Shown: positions 21,638 through 31,076, counted from the first letter of the stretch. The stretch is 64,000 nucleotides of DNA from UBA1479 sp963976055 (GCA_963976055.1 CAXBJB010000002.1:372001-436000); one strand, 5' to 3'. Made by a program: numbers and translations. The notes: generated by a model not told the origin, from the sequence alone.

Positions 21638-22117
21638 TTATCCCTTGTCGCGCATCAGGCGCGCCTTTTGGCGGCCCCAGTCGCGGGCCTTGGTGGTTTC
21701 GCGCTTGTCGTACTGATGCTTGCCTTCGGCCAGGGCCAGTTGAACCTTGGCCAAGCCGCGCTTGTTGAAGTAGATGGCGAGCGGCACCAAGGCCATGCCC
21801 TTGCGGTTGACGGCACCGGACAGGCGTGCGATCTCGCGCCGGTGCAGCAGCATTTTGCGCTTGCGCTTGGGCTCGTGGTTGTTGGGCCCGGCCTGTTCGT
21901 ACCGGGGAATGTCGGCGTTGTAGAGGTAAAGCGCGCCGTCTTCCTCCGCCGCATAGGCGTCGACCAGAGACCCACGGCCCAGGCGCAGGGACTTGACCTC
22001 GGTCCCGGTCAGCATGATCCCCGCCTCGACATCCTCCAGGATGAAGTAGTTGTGCCGCGCCTTGCGGTTCTGGGCCACCACGTTGCCGGGCGGGCCCTTT
22101 TTCTTTTTCGTGGCCAT
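21638..22117 (-). CDS. smpB: SsrA-binding protein SmpB
   Basis: The 159-residue protein reads VVAQNRKARHNYFILEDVEA, GTEVKSLRLGRGSLVDAYA and KRKRKMLLHRREI, with a basic C-terminal tail, all as in SmpB. It binds tmRNA and stands in for the codon-anticodon stem during ribosome rescue. Its place 32 bp downstream of dapA is a common alphaproteobacterial order. The start at 22117 gives the short basic MATKKKKG leader. The tmRNA gene itself is not in this window. Confidence 0.96.
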   Translation of the reverse strand: MATKKKKGPPGNVVAQNRKARHNYFILEDVEAGIMLTGTEVKSLRLGRGSLVDAYAAEEDGALYLYNADIPRYEQAGPNNHEPKRKRKMLLHRREIARLSGAVNRKGMALVPLAIYFNKRGLAKVQLALAEGKHQYDKRETTKARDWGRQKARLMRDKG

Positions 22118-22149
22118 AGGGGGGAACCTTTACGCGCCCAAGGGCGCGG

Positions 22150-23025
22150 TCAGTTGAGCAGTCCGGCCGCGACCATGGCGTCACGCACTCGGGTCTTGCT
22201 CGTCTCGGCGATCTCGCAGATCGGCAGACGGGTTTCCGCCGAACACTTGCCGAGCAGCGAGGCCGCGTACTTGACCGGGCCGGGGCTGGTTTCGCAGAAC
22301 AGGGCGTTGTGCACGGGCGTCAGGCGGTCCTGCAGGTCCATGACCTTGGCCATGTCGCCCTCGCGCCAGGCGCGCTGCATGTCGGCGCACATTCGGGGTG
22401 CGATGTTGGCCGTCACGGAAATGCAGCCGTGGCCGCCCGCCGCCATGAAGGGGATCGCCGTGCCGTCTTCGCCGGACATCTGGCAGAAATCCTTCTTGAT
22501 CGCGAGCCGCGTGTTGATCGGCCGCGCCAGATCCTGGGTCGCGTCCTTGACGCCGACGATGTTGGGCAGTTCCGCCAGCCGCGCCATGGTGGCGACAGAC
22601 ATGTCGACGACCGACCGGCCGGGAATGTTGTAGATGATGATCGGCAGGCCGCCTTCGTCATGGATGGTCTTGTAGTGCAGGTAAAGGCCTTCCTGGGTCG
22701 GCTTGTTGTAATAAGGCGTGACGACCAGCGCCGCATCGGCTCCGGCGGCCTTGGCGTGCTTGGTCAACTCGACCGCTTCCTTGGTCGAGTTGGAGCCGGC
22801 GCCGGCGATCACGGGCACGCGGCCGTCGGCGGCCTCGATGCACCATTCGGTGACCTGCATGTGCTCCTCATGGCTGAGGGTCGGCGACTCGCCGGTCGTG
22901 CCGCAGGGCACCAGGCCGTCCGTGCCTTCGGAGATCTGCCAATCGACGAAGTTCTTGAATGCCGATTCGTCCACCGCTCCATCCTTGAAGGGGGTAATCA
23001 GCGCAGGGAAAGAGCCCTTGAACAT
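22150..23025 (-). CDS. dapA: 4-hydroxy-tetrahydrodipicolinate synthase
   Basis: The 291-residue TIM-barrel protein has the DapA motifs PCGTTGESPTLSHEEH, the catalytic tyrosine in IIIYNIPGRS and the Schiff-base lysine in IVGVKDAT (Lys160). It condenses pyruvate with aspartate semialdehyde, the first committed step to diaminopimelate and lysine. Length is standard. It is transcribed away from the lytic transglycosylase at 23121, and smpB follows in the same direction. Close relatives in the DHDPS family cannot be excluded, but the context and motifs favour true DapA. Confidence 0.94.
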   Translation of the reverse strand: MFKGSFPALITPFKDGAVDESAFKNFVDWQISEGTDGLVPCGTTGESPTLSHEEHMQVTEWCIEAADGRVPVIAGAGSNSTKEAVELTKHAKAAGADAALVVTPYYNKPTQEGLYLHYKTIHDEGGLPIIIYNIPGRSVVDMSVATMARLAELPNIVGVKDATQDLARPINTRLAIKKDFCQMSGEDGTAIPFMAAGGHGCISVTANIAPRMCADMQRAWREGDMAKVMDLQDRLTPVHNALFCETSPGPVKYAASLLGKCSAETRLPICEIAETSKTRVRDAMVAAGLLN

Positions 23026-23120
23026 CGTTCACTCCTCGGTATCGTGCGGGGCCAGGGGATTGAGCGGACCATAGCCCTGACCGGCTTCGGCGGCAAGCAT
23101 GGACCGCCGCCGGACGGACC

Positions 23121-25256
23121 ATGTTCCTGCAACGATTGCGTCGCTTGTTGCCAAGGCCCCGAAATCGTATCATCGCCATCATGATGCGGCAGATTGCCAT
23201 GCAATCCGTGATCGGGCCGCCAAGACGAGGGGGCCGAGCGCCATCGGGGGTATTCCGATGGGTGTGCGCCTTTTGCGTTCTTGTCGGGCTGACCGTCGGC
23301 ACCCAGGCGCAGGCGGGGACGAAGGCCGGCGGCGCGGCGCCCGAGCCCGTCGATTCCCGCAACCTCGCCATCATGAGCAAGGCCTTCAAGGCCATGGACC
23401 AGGGTAAGTGGTCCGAGGTCAAATCCCTGGAATCCAAGGCCAAGGATCCCCTCGCCCGCAAATTGATTTTATGGGGGCGGCTGGCGTCCTACAGCGGCCC
23501 GGCCGAATTCGATGAATTGTCGGCTTTTCTCTACAGCAATCCGCAATGGCCCCGGTCCGGGCGCATGACCGCCAAGGCGGAGGCGCGCCTGTCGGCGACG
23601 GAGGCCGATGACGTGGTCCTGGCCTGGTTCACGGGCCGGCAGCCGATCACGGCGCTGGGCAAGGCGCGCTATGCGGTGGCACTCCTCAACCGCGGCGACA
23701 AGAAGGACGAAGACCGCGCCACCGCCATGCTGCGCGATGCCTGGATCAACGGCGATTTTTCCAAGGCCGACGAAAAGCACTTCATGGGCCGCCACGGCAA
23801 GCGCCTGCGTACGTCGGATCATATCGCGCGCCTGGACCGCCTGTTGTGGGACGGCCGTTATTGGGCGGTGCGCCGCCACCTGTGGCGCGTGCCCAAGGCC
23901 TATCAGAAGCTTGGCCTGGCGCGCATTTCCCTGCGCCGCCAGATGGGCAACGTGGACGCCCTGGTCGCCAAGGTGCCGGACAACCTGCAGCGCGACCCGG
24001 GGTTGATCTATGAACGGCTGCGCTGGCGGCGCAAGAAGAGCCTGGATTCCGCAATCGACCTCGTGCGCTATCTTCCGGGCGATCAGCCCCATCCGGAACT
24101 GTGGTGGGAGGAACGCTCGACCCTGGTGCGCCGGGCCCTGCGCAAGGGTTTCATCACCGACGCCTACCGCATCGCCCGCAATCACGGGCTCAGCGAGGGC
24201 GCCGATTACGCCGAGGCCGAGTGGCTGGCCGGCTGGGTGGCGCTGCGCTTTTTGAACGAGCCCAAGGTGGCGCTCCAGCATTTCCAGCGCATGTACGCCC
24301 GGGTCAACTATCCCGTATCTCTGTCGCGCGGCGCCTATTGGATTGCCCGCAGCTATGACGACCTGAAACAGCCGCAGCGCGCCATCGAATGGTTCGCCCG
24401 CGCCGCCCGTCACCCGACGGCTTATTATGGGCAACTGTCGCTGGCCCGTGTCGATCCGGCGGCGGTGCTGCGCCTGCCGCCCGATCCGGAACCGGATGCG
24501 GATCTGGTCCGGCAGTTCCAGTCCCACGAACTAACCCGTGCGTTCCGCGCCCTATCCGCCGCCGGGGCCGACGACATGCTGCGCGCGGTTCTCGAAACCC
24601 TGCTGGAGCGGGCCGACGAGCATCCCGGCTGGCGCGTGCTGACCGCCGACCTGGCGGCGGAGGCCGAACGCCGCGATCTTGCCGTGCGGGTCGCCAAACA
24701 GTCGCTCCGCGACGGCCTGATGCTGGCCAATCACGGCTATCCCGCGATCACCCTGCCCCGCCTGCCGACGAACTGGAACCTGCCGCCCTTGGAGTCCGCC
24801 CTGGTGCTCGGCATGATCCGCCAGGAAAGCGCCTTTCGTGGCAACGCCGTCAGCCGCGCCAGCGCCCAGGGCCTGATGCAGCTGATGCCGGCCACAGCCA
24901 AGGTGGTGGCGACGCGCCGGGGCCTGCCGTTCTCCCGCGCCCGCCTGATCACCGACGCTGGTTACAACCTGACCCTGGGCCAGACCTATCTGGCCGGGCT
25001 GATCACGGAATTCGACGGCTCCTATGTGCTGTCGGTCGCCGGCTACAACGCCGGGCCCCATCGGGTGCGCCGCTGGCTCAAGGAATACGGCGACCCCAGG
25101 CAGAAGGACGTGGACGTCATCGACTGGGTCGAAATGATCCCCTTCGACGAAACCCGTGATTACGTGCAGCGGGTGATGGAAAACCTGCACGTCTACCGTT
25201 CGCGGCTGTCGGGCACGGAAGTCGCCTTCGCCCCCCACGCCGATCTGGCGCGCTGA
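23121..25256 (+). CDS. slt: Soluble lytic murein transglycosylase (Slt family)
   Basis: The protein of up to 711 residues has a Slt70-like layout: a long alpha-helical superhelix (about 90-520) and a C-terminal lysozyme-like domain. That domain has the catalytic glutamate in MIRQESAFRGNAVSRASAQG and the GLMQLMPATAK and AGYNAGP motifs. It cleaves the MurNAc-GlcNAc bond in the periplasm, leaving 1,6-anhydroMurNAc. The signal peptide is the hydrophobic run VFRWVCAFCVLVGLTVGTQA ending near residue 66. The true start may therefore be a later Met, such as 23181 or 23199, rather than ATG 23121. Confidence 0.91.
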   Translation: MFLQRLRRLLPRPRNRIIAIMMRQIAMQSVIGPPRRGGRAPSGVFRWVCAFCVLVGLTVGTQAQAGTKAGGAAPEPVDSRNLAIMSKAFKAMDQGKWSEVKSLESKAKDPLARKLILWGRLASYSGPAEFDELSAFLYSNPQWPRSGRMTAKAEARLSATEADDVVLAWFTGRQPITALGKARYAVALLNRGDKKDEDRATAMLRDAWINGDFSKADEKHFMGRHGKRLRTSDHIARLDRLLWDGRYWAVRRHLWRVPKAYQKLGLARISLRRQMGNVDALVAKVPDNLQRDPGLIYERLRWRRKKSLDSAIDLVRYLPGDQPHPELWWEERSTLVRRALRKGFITDAYRIARNHGLSEGADYAEAEWLAGWVALRFLNEPKVALQHFQRMYARVNYPVSLSRGAYWIARSYDDLKQPQRAIEWFARAARHPTAYYGQLSLARVDPAAVLRLPPDPEPDADLVRQFQSHELTRAFRALSAAGADDMLRAVLETLLERADEHPGWRVLTADLAAEAERRDLAVRVAKQSLRDGLMLANHGYPAITLPRLPTNWNLPPLESALVLGMIRQESAFRGNAVSRASAQGLMQLMPATAKVVATRRGLPFSRARLITDAGYNLTLGQTYLAGLITEFDGSYVLSVAGYNAGPHRVRRWLKEYGDPRQKDVDVIDWVEMIPFDETRDYVQRVMENLHVYRSRLSGTEVAFAPHADLAR

Positions 25257-25408
25257 CCCGTTACAGGCGGAAAATCCGATCAGCCGTCCCATTCACCGGA
25301 TAGTGACCCGCAATCAAGCCAGCTGTTGTTGACCCGCTTTCCGGCGCCGCTCATAACGGCAGGACCATTCAGCGGGAATCGGACATGGAAATGGGGAGGA
25401 TTTGAGAC

Positions 25409-26098
25409 ATGGCGCACGACCAATTGACGGATATCGGGGCCTGCGTGTTCGACGCCTACGGCACCCTGTTCGACGTCGCCGCGGCGGCAGCCCATTGCAA
25501 GGACGACCTGGGCGACAAGATGGCGCCCCTCGCGACCCTGTGGCGGGACAAGCAGCTGTCCTATTCCTGGCTGCGCTCTCTGATGGGCGAATACGTGGAA
25601 TTCTGGCAGGTCACCCAGGACGGGCTCGACTATTCCCTGGCCGCTCTCGGGCTCGACGGCGACGCGGCCCTGCGTCAGAAGCTACTCGACCTTTACTTCA
25701 AGCTCGACGCCTATCCCGAGGTCAAGGGCGTGCTGACCACGCTGAAGACGGCCGGTCTGAAGACCGCGATCCTGTCCAACGGATCGCCCGACATGCTGGC
25801 GGCCGCGGTTACCAACGCCGGGATCGGCGCCGTGCTGGACGACGTGCAGTCGGTTGCCGACGTTGGCATCTTCAAGCCCCATCCCAGCGTCTATCAGATG
25901 TCCGTCGACCGCCTGGGCGTCGAGGCCGGGCGTATCTGCTTCATGTCGTCGAACGCCTGGGACGCGGCGGCGGCGGCCAACTTCGGGTTCAAGGTCGTCT
26001 GGGTCAACCGCTTCAAACAGCCGCCGGAACGCCTGCCGGGCAAGATCGTCACGCAGCTCGACAATCTGAGCGGCCTGCCCGAGCTTCTCGGCCTATAA
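25409..26098 (+). CDS. HAD-type haloacid dehalogenase (type II)
   Basis: The 229-residue protein follows the L-2-haloacid dehalogenase pattern closely. The nucleophile Asp15 is in VFDAYGTLFD, the halide-site arginine region is LWRDKQLSYSW, motif II is ILSNGS, the motif III lysine is in FKPHPSVYQ, and the last motif is FMSSNAWDAA. All catalytic positions of the family are present, so hydrolytic dehalogenation of short haloacids is plausible. The physiological substrate is unknown. The ATG at 25409 has a GGGGAGG ribosome-binding site. An alpha/beta hydrolase follows after 6 bp and a threonine dehydratase overlaps that, suggesting one operon. Confidence 0.9.
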   Translation: MAHDQLTDIGACVFDAYGTLFDVAAAAAHCKDDLGDKMAPLATLWRDKQLSYSWLRSLMGEYVEFWQVTQDGLDYSLAALGLDGDAALRQKLLDLYFKLDAYPEVKGVLTTLKTAGLKTAILSNGSPDMLAAAVTNAGIGAVLDDVQSVADVGIFKPHPSVYQMSVDRLGVEAGRICFMSSNAWDAAAAANFGFKVVWVNRFKQPPERLPGKIVTQLDNLSGLPELLGL

Positions 26099-26104
26099 CC
26101 ACGC

Positions 26105-26974
26105 ATGACGGACGCGGGCTTTACCGAACATCGGTTCACGGCCCGCGACGGGCTTGAACTCTATTACCGCGACTATGCGCCTGCCGGGAACGGCACGGAT
26201 CCTCGCCCGGCCGTGCTTTGCCTGCCCGGCCTGACCCGCAATTCCAAGGATTTCCACCAGCCGGCAGCGCGTCTGCAAGGCCTGGGCTGGCGCGTCGTCT
26301 GCCCGGACATGCGCGGGCGCGGGCGGTCGCCCCATGATCCCGACCCGGCCAACTACCGGGTGGAAACTTATCTGAACGATGTGCGCAATCTGCTGGCCGT
26401 GCTCGGCCTGCATCCGGTGGTGGTGATTGGCACCTCCATGGGCGGCATCATGGCCATGGCCATGGCGGCGGTCATGCCCACGGTGTTGGCGGGGGTGGTG
26501 CTGAACGACGTCGGCGCCGTGGTCCCCGCCGCCCCCCTGAAGCCGATCATCGACAGCATGCGGGGACGCGGCAGCTTCGCGACCTGGGACCAGGCCGTGT
26601 TCGCCCTGCGCCACGGGTTTCCCGATCTTCCGGCCGAAACGGACGCGGAATGGCTGGACTTGGCGCGGGCGACCTTCATCGAGGGACCCGATGGCCGCAT
26701 CCACCGCGACTGGGACCTGGACATCGTCAAGCCGCTGTTGGCCCTGCCGCCCGGCGACACGGACCTGTGGCCGTATTTTCGCGCCCTCAAACAAGTCCCG
26801 ACGGGGGTTGTCCGGGGGGCGAAGTCGGATATTCTGAGCGTCGAGATTCTGACTGCGATGATCCACGACCGCCCCGGGCTGATCCATGCCACGGTGCCGA
26901 ACGTGGGCCATCCGCCCAACCTTCGCGAACAACCATCCAAGGAAGTCATCGATGCCGTCCTCGCCCGCGTCTGA
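26105..26974 (+). CDS. Alpha/beta hydrolase
   Basis: The 289-residue protein has an alpha/beta hydrolase fold: oxyanion region LCLPGLTRNSKDF, nucleophile elbow VVVIGTSMGGIMAM (Ser111), and a C-terminal VPNVGHPPNL with the likely catalytic histidine. No lid insertion or secretion signal is seen. Esterase or lipase-like activity is expected, but the substrate cannot be told. It sits 6 bp behind the HAD dehalogenase, and its last 23 bp overlap the threonine dehydratase start, so the three are translationally linked. Confidence 0.88.
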   Translation: MTDAGFTEHRFTARDGLELYYRDYAPAGNGTDPRPAVLCLPGLTRNSKDFHQPAARLQGLGWRVVCPDMRGRGRSPHDPDPANYRVETYLNDVRNLLAVLGLHPVVVIGTSMGGIMAMAMAAVMPTVLAGVVLNDVGAVVPAAPLKPIIDSMRGRGSFATWDQAVFALRHGFPDLPAETDAEWLDLARATFIEGPDGRIHRDWDLDIVKPLLALPPGDTDLWPYFRALKQVPTGVVRGAKSDILSVEILTAMIHDRPGLIHATVPNVGHPPNLREQPSKEVIDAVLARV

Positions 26975-27956
26975 AGTGCTGACATTCGCCGATATCGAAA
27001 GCGCCGCCGAAGTCCTGAAGGGCATCGCCGTCGTCACCCCGGTGCTGGAAAGCCCGCTGCTCAACGCGGCGCTGGGTTTTCGTCTGCGGGTTAAGGCGGA
27101 ACCGTTGCAGATCACCGGATCGTTCAAGTTCCGCGGCGCCTACAACGCCATTTCCCGCATTCCCCAAGACCGGCGCGAGGCCGGCGTGGTCGCCTTTTCC
27201 TCCGGCAACCACGCCCAGGGCGTGGCGGCGGCGGCCTCCATGCTGGGGCTGCCGTCGGCCATCCTGATGCCCAAGGACGCCCCCAAGACCAAGATCGAGT
27301 TGACCCGAGCCTGGGGCGCGGAGGTCGTGACCTTCGACCGATTCACGGAAAGCCGCGAGGAACTGGGCGCCAAGCTGCGTGAAGAACGCGGTGCGACCCT
27401 GATCAAACCCTACGATGATCCCCTGATCATGGCCGGCCAGGGCACCCTGGCGGCCGAGGCCGTGCGGACCTGTCTGGCCGAGGGTTGGACGCCCGACATC
27501 TTCATCAGCCCCTGCGGCGGTGGCGGGCTGATCGCCGGCTGTTCGACGTCGGTGCGCGCCCTGTCGCCGGAAACGGCCATCTATTCGGCCGAGCCGGCGG
27601 GTTTCGACGATACGGCGCGGTCCCTGGCGGCGCATGAGCGCCTTGCCAACGACCCGGCCGCGCGTTCCATCTGCGACGCGCTGCTGGCCCCGGAACCGGG
27701 CGAGTTGACCTTCAAGGTCAACGCCGAACGCCTGACCGGCGGGCTCTGCGTCACCGACGACGAAGCGATGACCGCCATGGCGGTCGCCTTCAAATACCTG
27801 AAACTGGTGGTGGAACCGGGGGGGGCTGTGGCGCTGGCCGCCGCGATCACCGGCAAGATCGACTGCAAGGGAAAGAACGTGCTGGTCGTCTGCTCCGGCG
27901 GCAACGCGGACGCGGAAATCTACGCGGAGGCGCTCAAACGGCCTCTGCCGTTCTAA
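26952..27956 (+). CDS. Threonine/serine dehydratase (PLP-dependent, no ACT domain)
   Basis: The 334-residue protein is a fold-type II PLP enzyme: PLP lysine in ITGSFKFRGAYNA (Lys59), substrate loop FSSGNHAQGVA, and phosphate loop SPCGGGGLIAGC. The length and absence of a C-terminal ACT regulatory domain match catabolic threonine dehydratases or serine-racemase-like enzymes rather than biosynthetic IlvA. It would deaminate threonine or serine to 2-oxoacids. ATG 26952 keeps the usual N-terminus. The longer frame from 26886 would run deep into the hydrolase gene. Confidence 0.89.
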   Translation: MPSSPASEVLTFADIESAAEVLKGIAVVTPVLESPLLNAALGFRLRVKAEPLQITGSFKFRGAYNAISRIPQDRREAGVVAFSSGNHAQGVAAAASMLGLPSAILMPKDAPKTKIELTRAWGAEVVTFDRFTESREELGAKLREERGATLIKPYDDPLIMAGQGTLAAEAVRTCLAEGWTPDIFISPCGGGGLIAGCSTSVRALSPETAIYSAEPAGFDDTARSLAAHERLANDPAARSICDALLAPEPGELTFKVNAERLTGGLCVTDDEAMTAMAVAFKYLKLVVEPGGAVALAAAITGKIDCKGKNVLVVCSGGNADAEIYAEALKRPLPF

Positions 27957-28005
27957 ATCCCGGAAAAAAGCAGCGGTCAGTCGGCCCCGATGTCTTGTCC
28001 GGTGC

Positions 28006-28455
28006 CTATTCGGCGGCGGCGGGCGCCGTTTTGGGCGCGGCGGCGGAGGCGATGGTCTGCCTGACGGCGTCGACGTCCTTCTTTTCGACCAGACGCTTGC
28101 AGTGACCTTCCAGGAAGGCCCCGTTTTCAATCGCCAGATCTTCGTGAAGAATGTCGCCGATGACGCGCGCCGAGCGCGCCAGGGTCACGGACCGGGCCTT
28201 GATCTGGCCGTTGATGGTGCCGTGGACCTGCACCCGGTCTGCGACGATTTCGCCCTTGATGTTGGCGGTTTCGCCAACAAGCAGGCTTTTTGTGCGGATA
28301 TCGCCGTCGATGGTGCCGTCGATTTGGATTTCACCGTCCGAACTCAGGTCCCCGATGATCCGAAGGTCGGCCGAAATAATCGACGGACCGGCCGATTTCA
28401 CCGTGGGCTGTTGGCCGCTTTGGCTGCTCGTACCCTTACTTGTCTTTGAAAACAT
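28006..28455 (-). CDS. Bactofilin family cytoskeletal protein
   Basis: The 149-residue protein has a bactofilin core (about 25-125) built of short beta-helical repeats: ISADLRIIGDLSSDGEIQID, GTIDGDI, GEIVADRVQVHGTINGQIKA, then GDILHEDLAIENGAFLEGHC. The termini are flexible, the last one alanine-rich. Bactofilins form nucleotide-free membrane-associated filaments that position cell-wall enzymes. The ATG lies 20 bp inside the end of the M23 peptidase gene, the well-known bactofilin/M23 pairing. The N-terminus MFSKTSKG could be the membrane-targeting segment, by inference. Confidence 0.93.
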   Translation of the reverse strand: MFSKTSKGTSSQSGQQPTVKSAGPSIISADLRIIGDLSSDGEIQIDGTIDGDIRTKSLLVGETANIKGEIVADRVQVHGTINGQIKARSVTLARSARVIGDILHEDLAIENGAFLEGHCKRLVEKKDVDAVRQTIASAAAPKTAPAAAE

Positions 28456-29794
28456 ACTTTCCTGCCCTGATGAACTTGAGCGGGTTCAACGGCTTGTTGT
28501 TGAACACCACCTCGTAATGGAGGTGTGGCCCCGTGCTTCGGCCCGTACTACCCAGAAGTCCAATCTTCTCATGAAACTTAATTTCTTGGCCAACCTTAAC
28601 AAGAACCTTGCTGAGATGCGCGAACCGGGTTTTCAGCCCCAGCCCGTGGTCGATCTCGATCAGGCGGCCGTAGCGTCCCTTCCAGCCGGCGTAGGTCACC
28701 TTGCCCGCCGCCGTCGAAAACACCGGGGACTTCACCGGCCCACCCAGGTCGACGCCGTAATGGGCGGACCAGCGGTTGGTCATGGGGTCCTTGCGCTTGC
28801 CGTAGCTGGAGGTGATGTAATAGGACGTCAGGGGTGCCGCGAGCGGCACGCGGGTAATGGATTCCTGAAGGGATTCAAGGCGGTTCAGATTGCGGTCCAG
28901 GTTGGCCAGTTCAAGTTTCAGGTCGCCGGCCGGCAGACCGTCGGGTTCGACCGGAATGAACGGGCCGCCGACGCCTGACTTGTCCTCTTCGCTGACGCCG
29001 AGCAGCCGGTCCGGCTCCAGCCCGGTCAGTTCGATGACCTTTTCCAGACCGGCGATCTGGTCGCCGGCGCGTTCGTTCATGCGCTGGACGACCTCGCCTT
29101 CCGTTTCCTGAAGTTCCTTCAGGCGCGAGGTCAGTTCCTCGACCCGGTTGCGCATGCGCGATGAATCGTTCTGCGCCTTGTTGCGCTCGGTCATGATCAG
29201 ATGCAGGTCGCTTTCGACCGCGTTCAGATTGTCCTTCAGCGCGAAGTTGCGGCCCGACAGAGACGTCATTTCGTTCTCAAGCGTGGCCAGTTGTTCCTTC
29301 AGGCGCTCGCGGGCGCTGATCACCTGCTGGCGCTCGGCGGCGGTGATTTCCAGACGGCGGGACACGGAGCTTAGATTGCGTTGCAGCGCGGCGTTCTTTT
29401 CCACCAGCCCCAGCATGAGGGAGTGGTTTTCTTCGAGGTCCTTGGTGATCGAGGCGAACTTGCGCTGGTACTCGGCGACTTCGTTGAGCAGCGAACGGTA
29501 GGCCAGGCGCGCGCCGGCGATCTCGTCGTCCTTGGCTTGCAGGACCTGGTCGTGCATCAGGAAGCTGACGGAGGTGAAGGTGCTCCACGACAGCGCCACG
29601 GCGACGACGCCGGACATCACGATCTGCAGGGGTTGGGAAACCTTGAAGTAGGACACCCGCCCTTCGGTGCGCACGACGAACTGGCGTTCGGGGAACAATC
29701 GGCCGGCAAGCGCCCGCAGGTGCTTCACGGCATTCGTGTCGAAGGCTCCCCGTCTCATCATTCCCCCGCGTTCCTTCCCTCGTACGATGGCCAT
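28436..29794 (-). CDS. M23 family metallopeptidase with coiled coil (bactofilin partner)
   Basis: The 452-residue protein has one membrane helix near residues 57-80, a long coiled coil (about 85-240) and a C-terminal LytM/M23 domain. The zinc-site motifs are HYGVDLGG and GPHLHYEV, and a histidine lies in RFAHLSK. All ligands are present, so it should be an active endopeptidase that cuts peptidoglycan cross-bridges in the periplasm. Tethered by its helix, it fits the LmdC-type partner of bactofilin, whose gene overlaps its end. Met12/Met13 (29761/29758) just after a purine-rich GGGGGA are alternative starts. Confidence 0.93.
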   Translation of the reverse strand: MAIVRGKERGGMMRRGAFDTNAVKHLRALAGRLFPERQFVVRTEGRVSYFKVSQPLQIVMSGVVAVALSWSTFTSVSFLMHDQVLQAKDDEIAGARLAYRSLLNEVAEYQRKFASITKDLEENHSLMLGLVEKNAALQRNLSSVSRRLEITAAERQQVISARERLKEQLATLENEMTSLSGRNFALKDNLNAVESDLHLIMTERNKAQNDSSRMRNRVEELTSRLKELQETEGEVVQRMNERAGDQIAGLEKVIELTGLEPDRLLGVSEEDKSGVGGPFIPVEPDGLPAGDLKLELANLDRNLNRLESLQESITRVPLAAPLTSYYITSSYGKRKDPMTNRWSAHYGVDLGGPVKSPVFSTAAGKVTYAGWKGRYGRLIEIDHGLGLKTRFAHLSKVLVKVGQEIKFHEKIGLLGSTGRSTGPHLHYEVVFNNKPLNPLKFIRAGKYVFKDK

Positions 29795-30061
29795 TCCGGT
29801 CCCAGTTCGGTGCCGCCCGACACTTGGCTTTCACGCCTGCGCCGGGTAGACAGTCTTTATTGTTTTTGGGCCGCCCCCAGACCCCCATCGGCCCCGGAAA
29901 CGATCTGCCTGCGACGAAGGTATAGGGAAGGTCTAAGGCGTTCAAGTCTACATTTCCGCACGCCCCTGAAGACATCGAAAAAGTGTTGGATTTCCGGCCT
30001 TTTCTGAAGACTTAAGGCGGTTAGGCCTCCGCATCGGCGGGCCGCGCAAAGGAGCAACAGA

Positions 30062-30583
30062 TTGACTGAAGACACCACGTCCGGGACCGCGCCAAGCCCC
30101 GGTCCGGATCGTCCCCCGGCCCTCAATCCCGCGATGATTGTTGCCACATGGTTCGGCTGCGGCCTGGCGCCCAAGGCGCCGGGAACCGTCGGCTCCCTGG
30201 GCGCCCTGCCCGTCGCCTGGATCATCCTGTCCTATTGGGGCTGGCCCTGGCTGGCCGTCGCGGCGGTCGCGGCGACGGTGATCGGCATCGTTGCCACAGC
30301 GGCGGTGCTCCGGCGCTCCGCCGTCAAGGATCCGTCCTTCGTGGTGATCGACGAGGTCGCGGGACAGTGGATCGCCCTGCTGCCGGCGGGCCTGGACCCG
30401 ATCCTATTCGCCGTCGGATTTGTCGCCTTCCGCCTGTTCGACATCTGGAAACCCTGGCCCGTCAGTTGGGCCGACCGCAAGGTTCCGGGGGCTGTCGGCG
30501 TGATGCTCGACGATCTGATCGCCGGAGGCTTTGCCGCGGCCCTTGTCTACGGATTAGGATATGCGATGGCCGGAGGAACCTAA
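30062..30583 (+). CDS. pgpA: Phosphatidylglycerophosphatase A
   Basis: The 173-residue membrane protein has the PgpA pattern: TWFGCGLAPKAPGTVGSLGA near residue 29, VVIDEVAGQW, and the C-terminal FDIWKPWPVSWADRKV plus GVMLDDLIAGG. It removes the phosphate from phosphatidylglycerophosphate to give phosphatidylglycerol at the inner membrane. The start is TTG: a perfect AAAGGAG sits nine bases upstream, and no ATG fits before residue 25. The CinA-type gene begins 4 bp after its stop. Confidence 0.94.
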   Translation: MTEDTTSGTAPSPGPDRPPALNPAMIVATWFGCGLAPKAPGTVGSLGALPVAWIILSYWGWPWLAVAAVAATVIGIVATAAVLRRSAVKDPSFVVIDEVAGQWIALLPAGLDPILFAVGFVAFRLFDIWKPWPVSWADRKVPGAVGVMLDDLIAGGFAAALVYGLGYAMAGGT

Positions 30584-30587
30584 GACC

Positions 30588-31076
30588 ATGACCGATGCCG
30601 CGATTGACGATCTGGCGCGCCAGGTGATCGAAACCTATGCCGCCCGGGGCCTGACCCTGGGCACCGCCGAAAGCTGCACCGGCGGCCTGATCGCCGGGGC
30701 CTTGACCGGTATTTCGGGATCATCGGCGGTGGTTGACCGGGGCTTCGTGACCTATTCCAACGACGCTAAGATGGACCTGCTGGACGTCAGCGCCCGGACC
30801 CTGCGTGACCACGGGGCCGTGTCCGAAGAAACGGCCCGCGCCATGGCCTGGGGCGTGCTGACCCATGCGCCGGTCGACTGCGCCGTCGCGGTCACCGGCA
30901 TCGCCGGGCCGACAGGTGATACACCGGACAAGCCCGTGGGGCTCGTCCACTTCGGCGCGACACGCCATGGCCGTGGCATCGCTCATGAGCGGCACGTGTT
31001 CGACGGCGACCGGGCAGCGGTGCGGACGGCGACAGTGATGCGCGCGTTGGAACTGCTGCTCAGCCTCGCTGACTGA
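30588..31076 (+). CDS. pncC: CinA-family nicotinamide-nucleotide amidohydrolase (PncC-type)
   Basis: The 162-residue protein is the stand-alone C-terminal domain of CinA: TLGTAESCTGGLIAGALT with the catalytic serine region, TYSNDAK, and VAVTGIAGPTGDTPDKPVGL. It deamidates nicotinamide mononucleotide to nicotinate mononucleotide, recycling NMN released by DNA ligase. The N-terminal molybdopterin-like half of full CinA is absent, as usual in proteobacterial PncC. ATG 30588 follows a GGAGG within the pgpA end. The 3' end overlaps the convergent RatA/COQ10 gene by 17 bp. Confidence 0.93.
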   Translation: MTDAAIDDLARQVIETYAARGLTLGTAESCTGGLIAGALTGISGSSAVVDRGFVTYSNDAKMDLLDVSARTLRDHGAVSEETARAMAWGVLTHAPVDCAVAVTGIAGPTGDTPDKPVGLVHFGATRHGRGIAHERHVFDGDRAAVRTATVMRALELLLSLAD

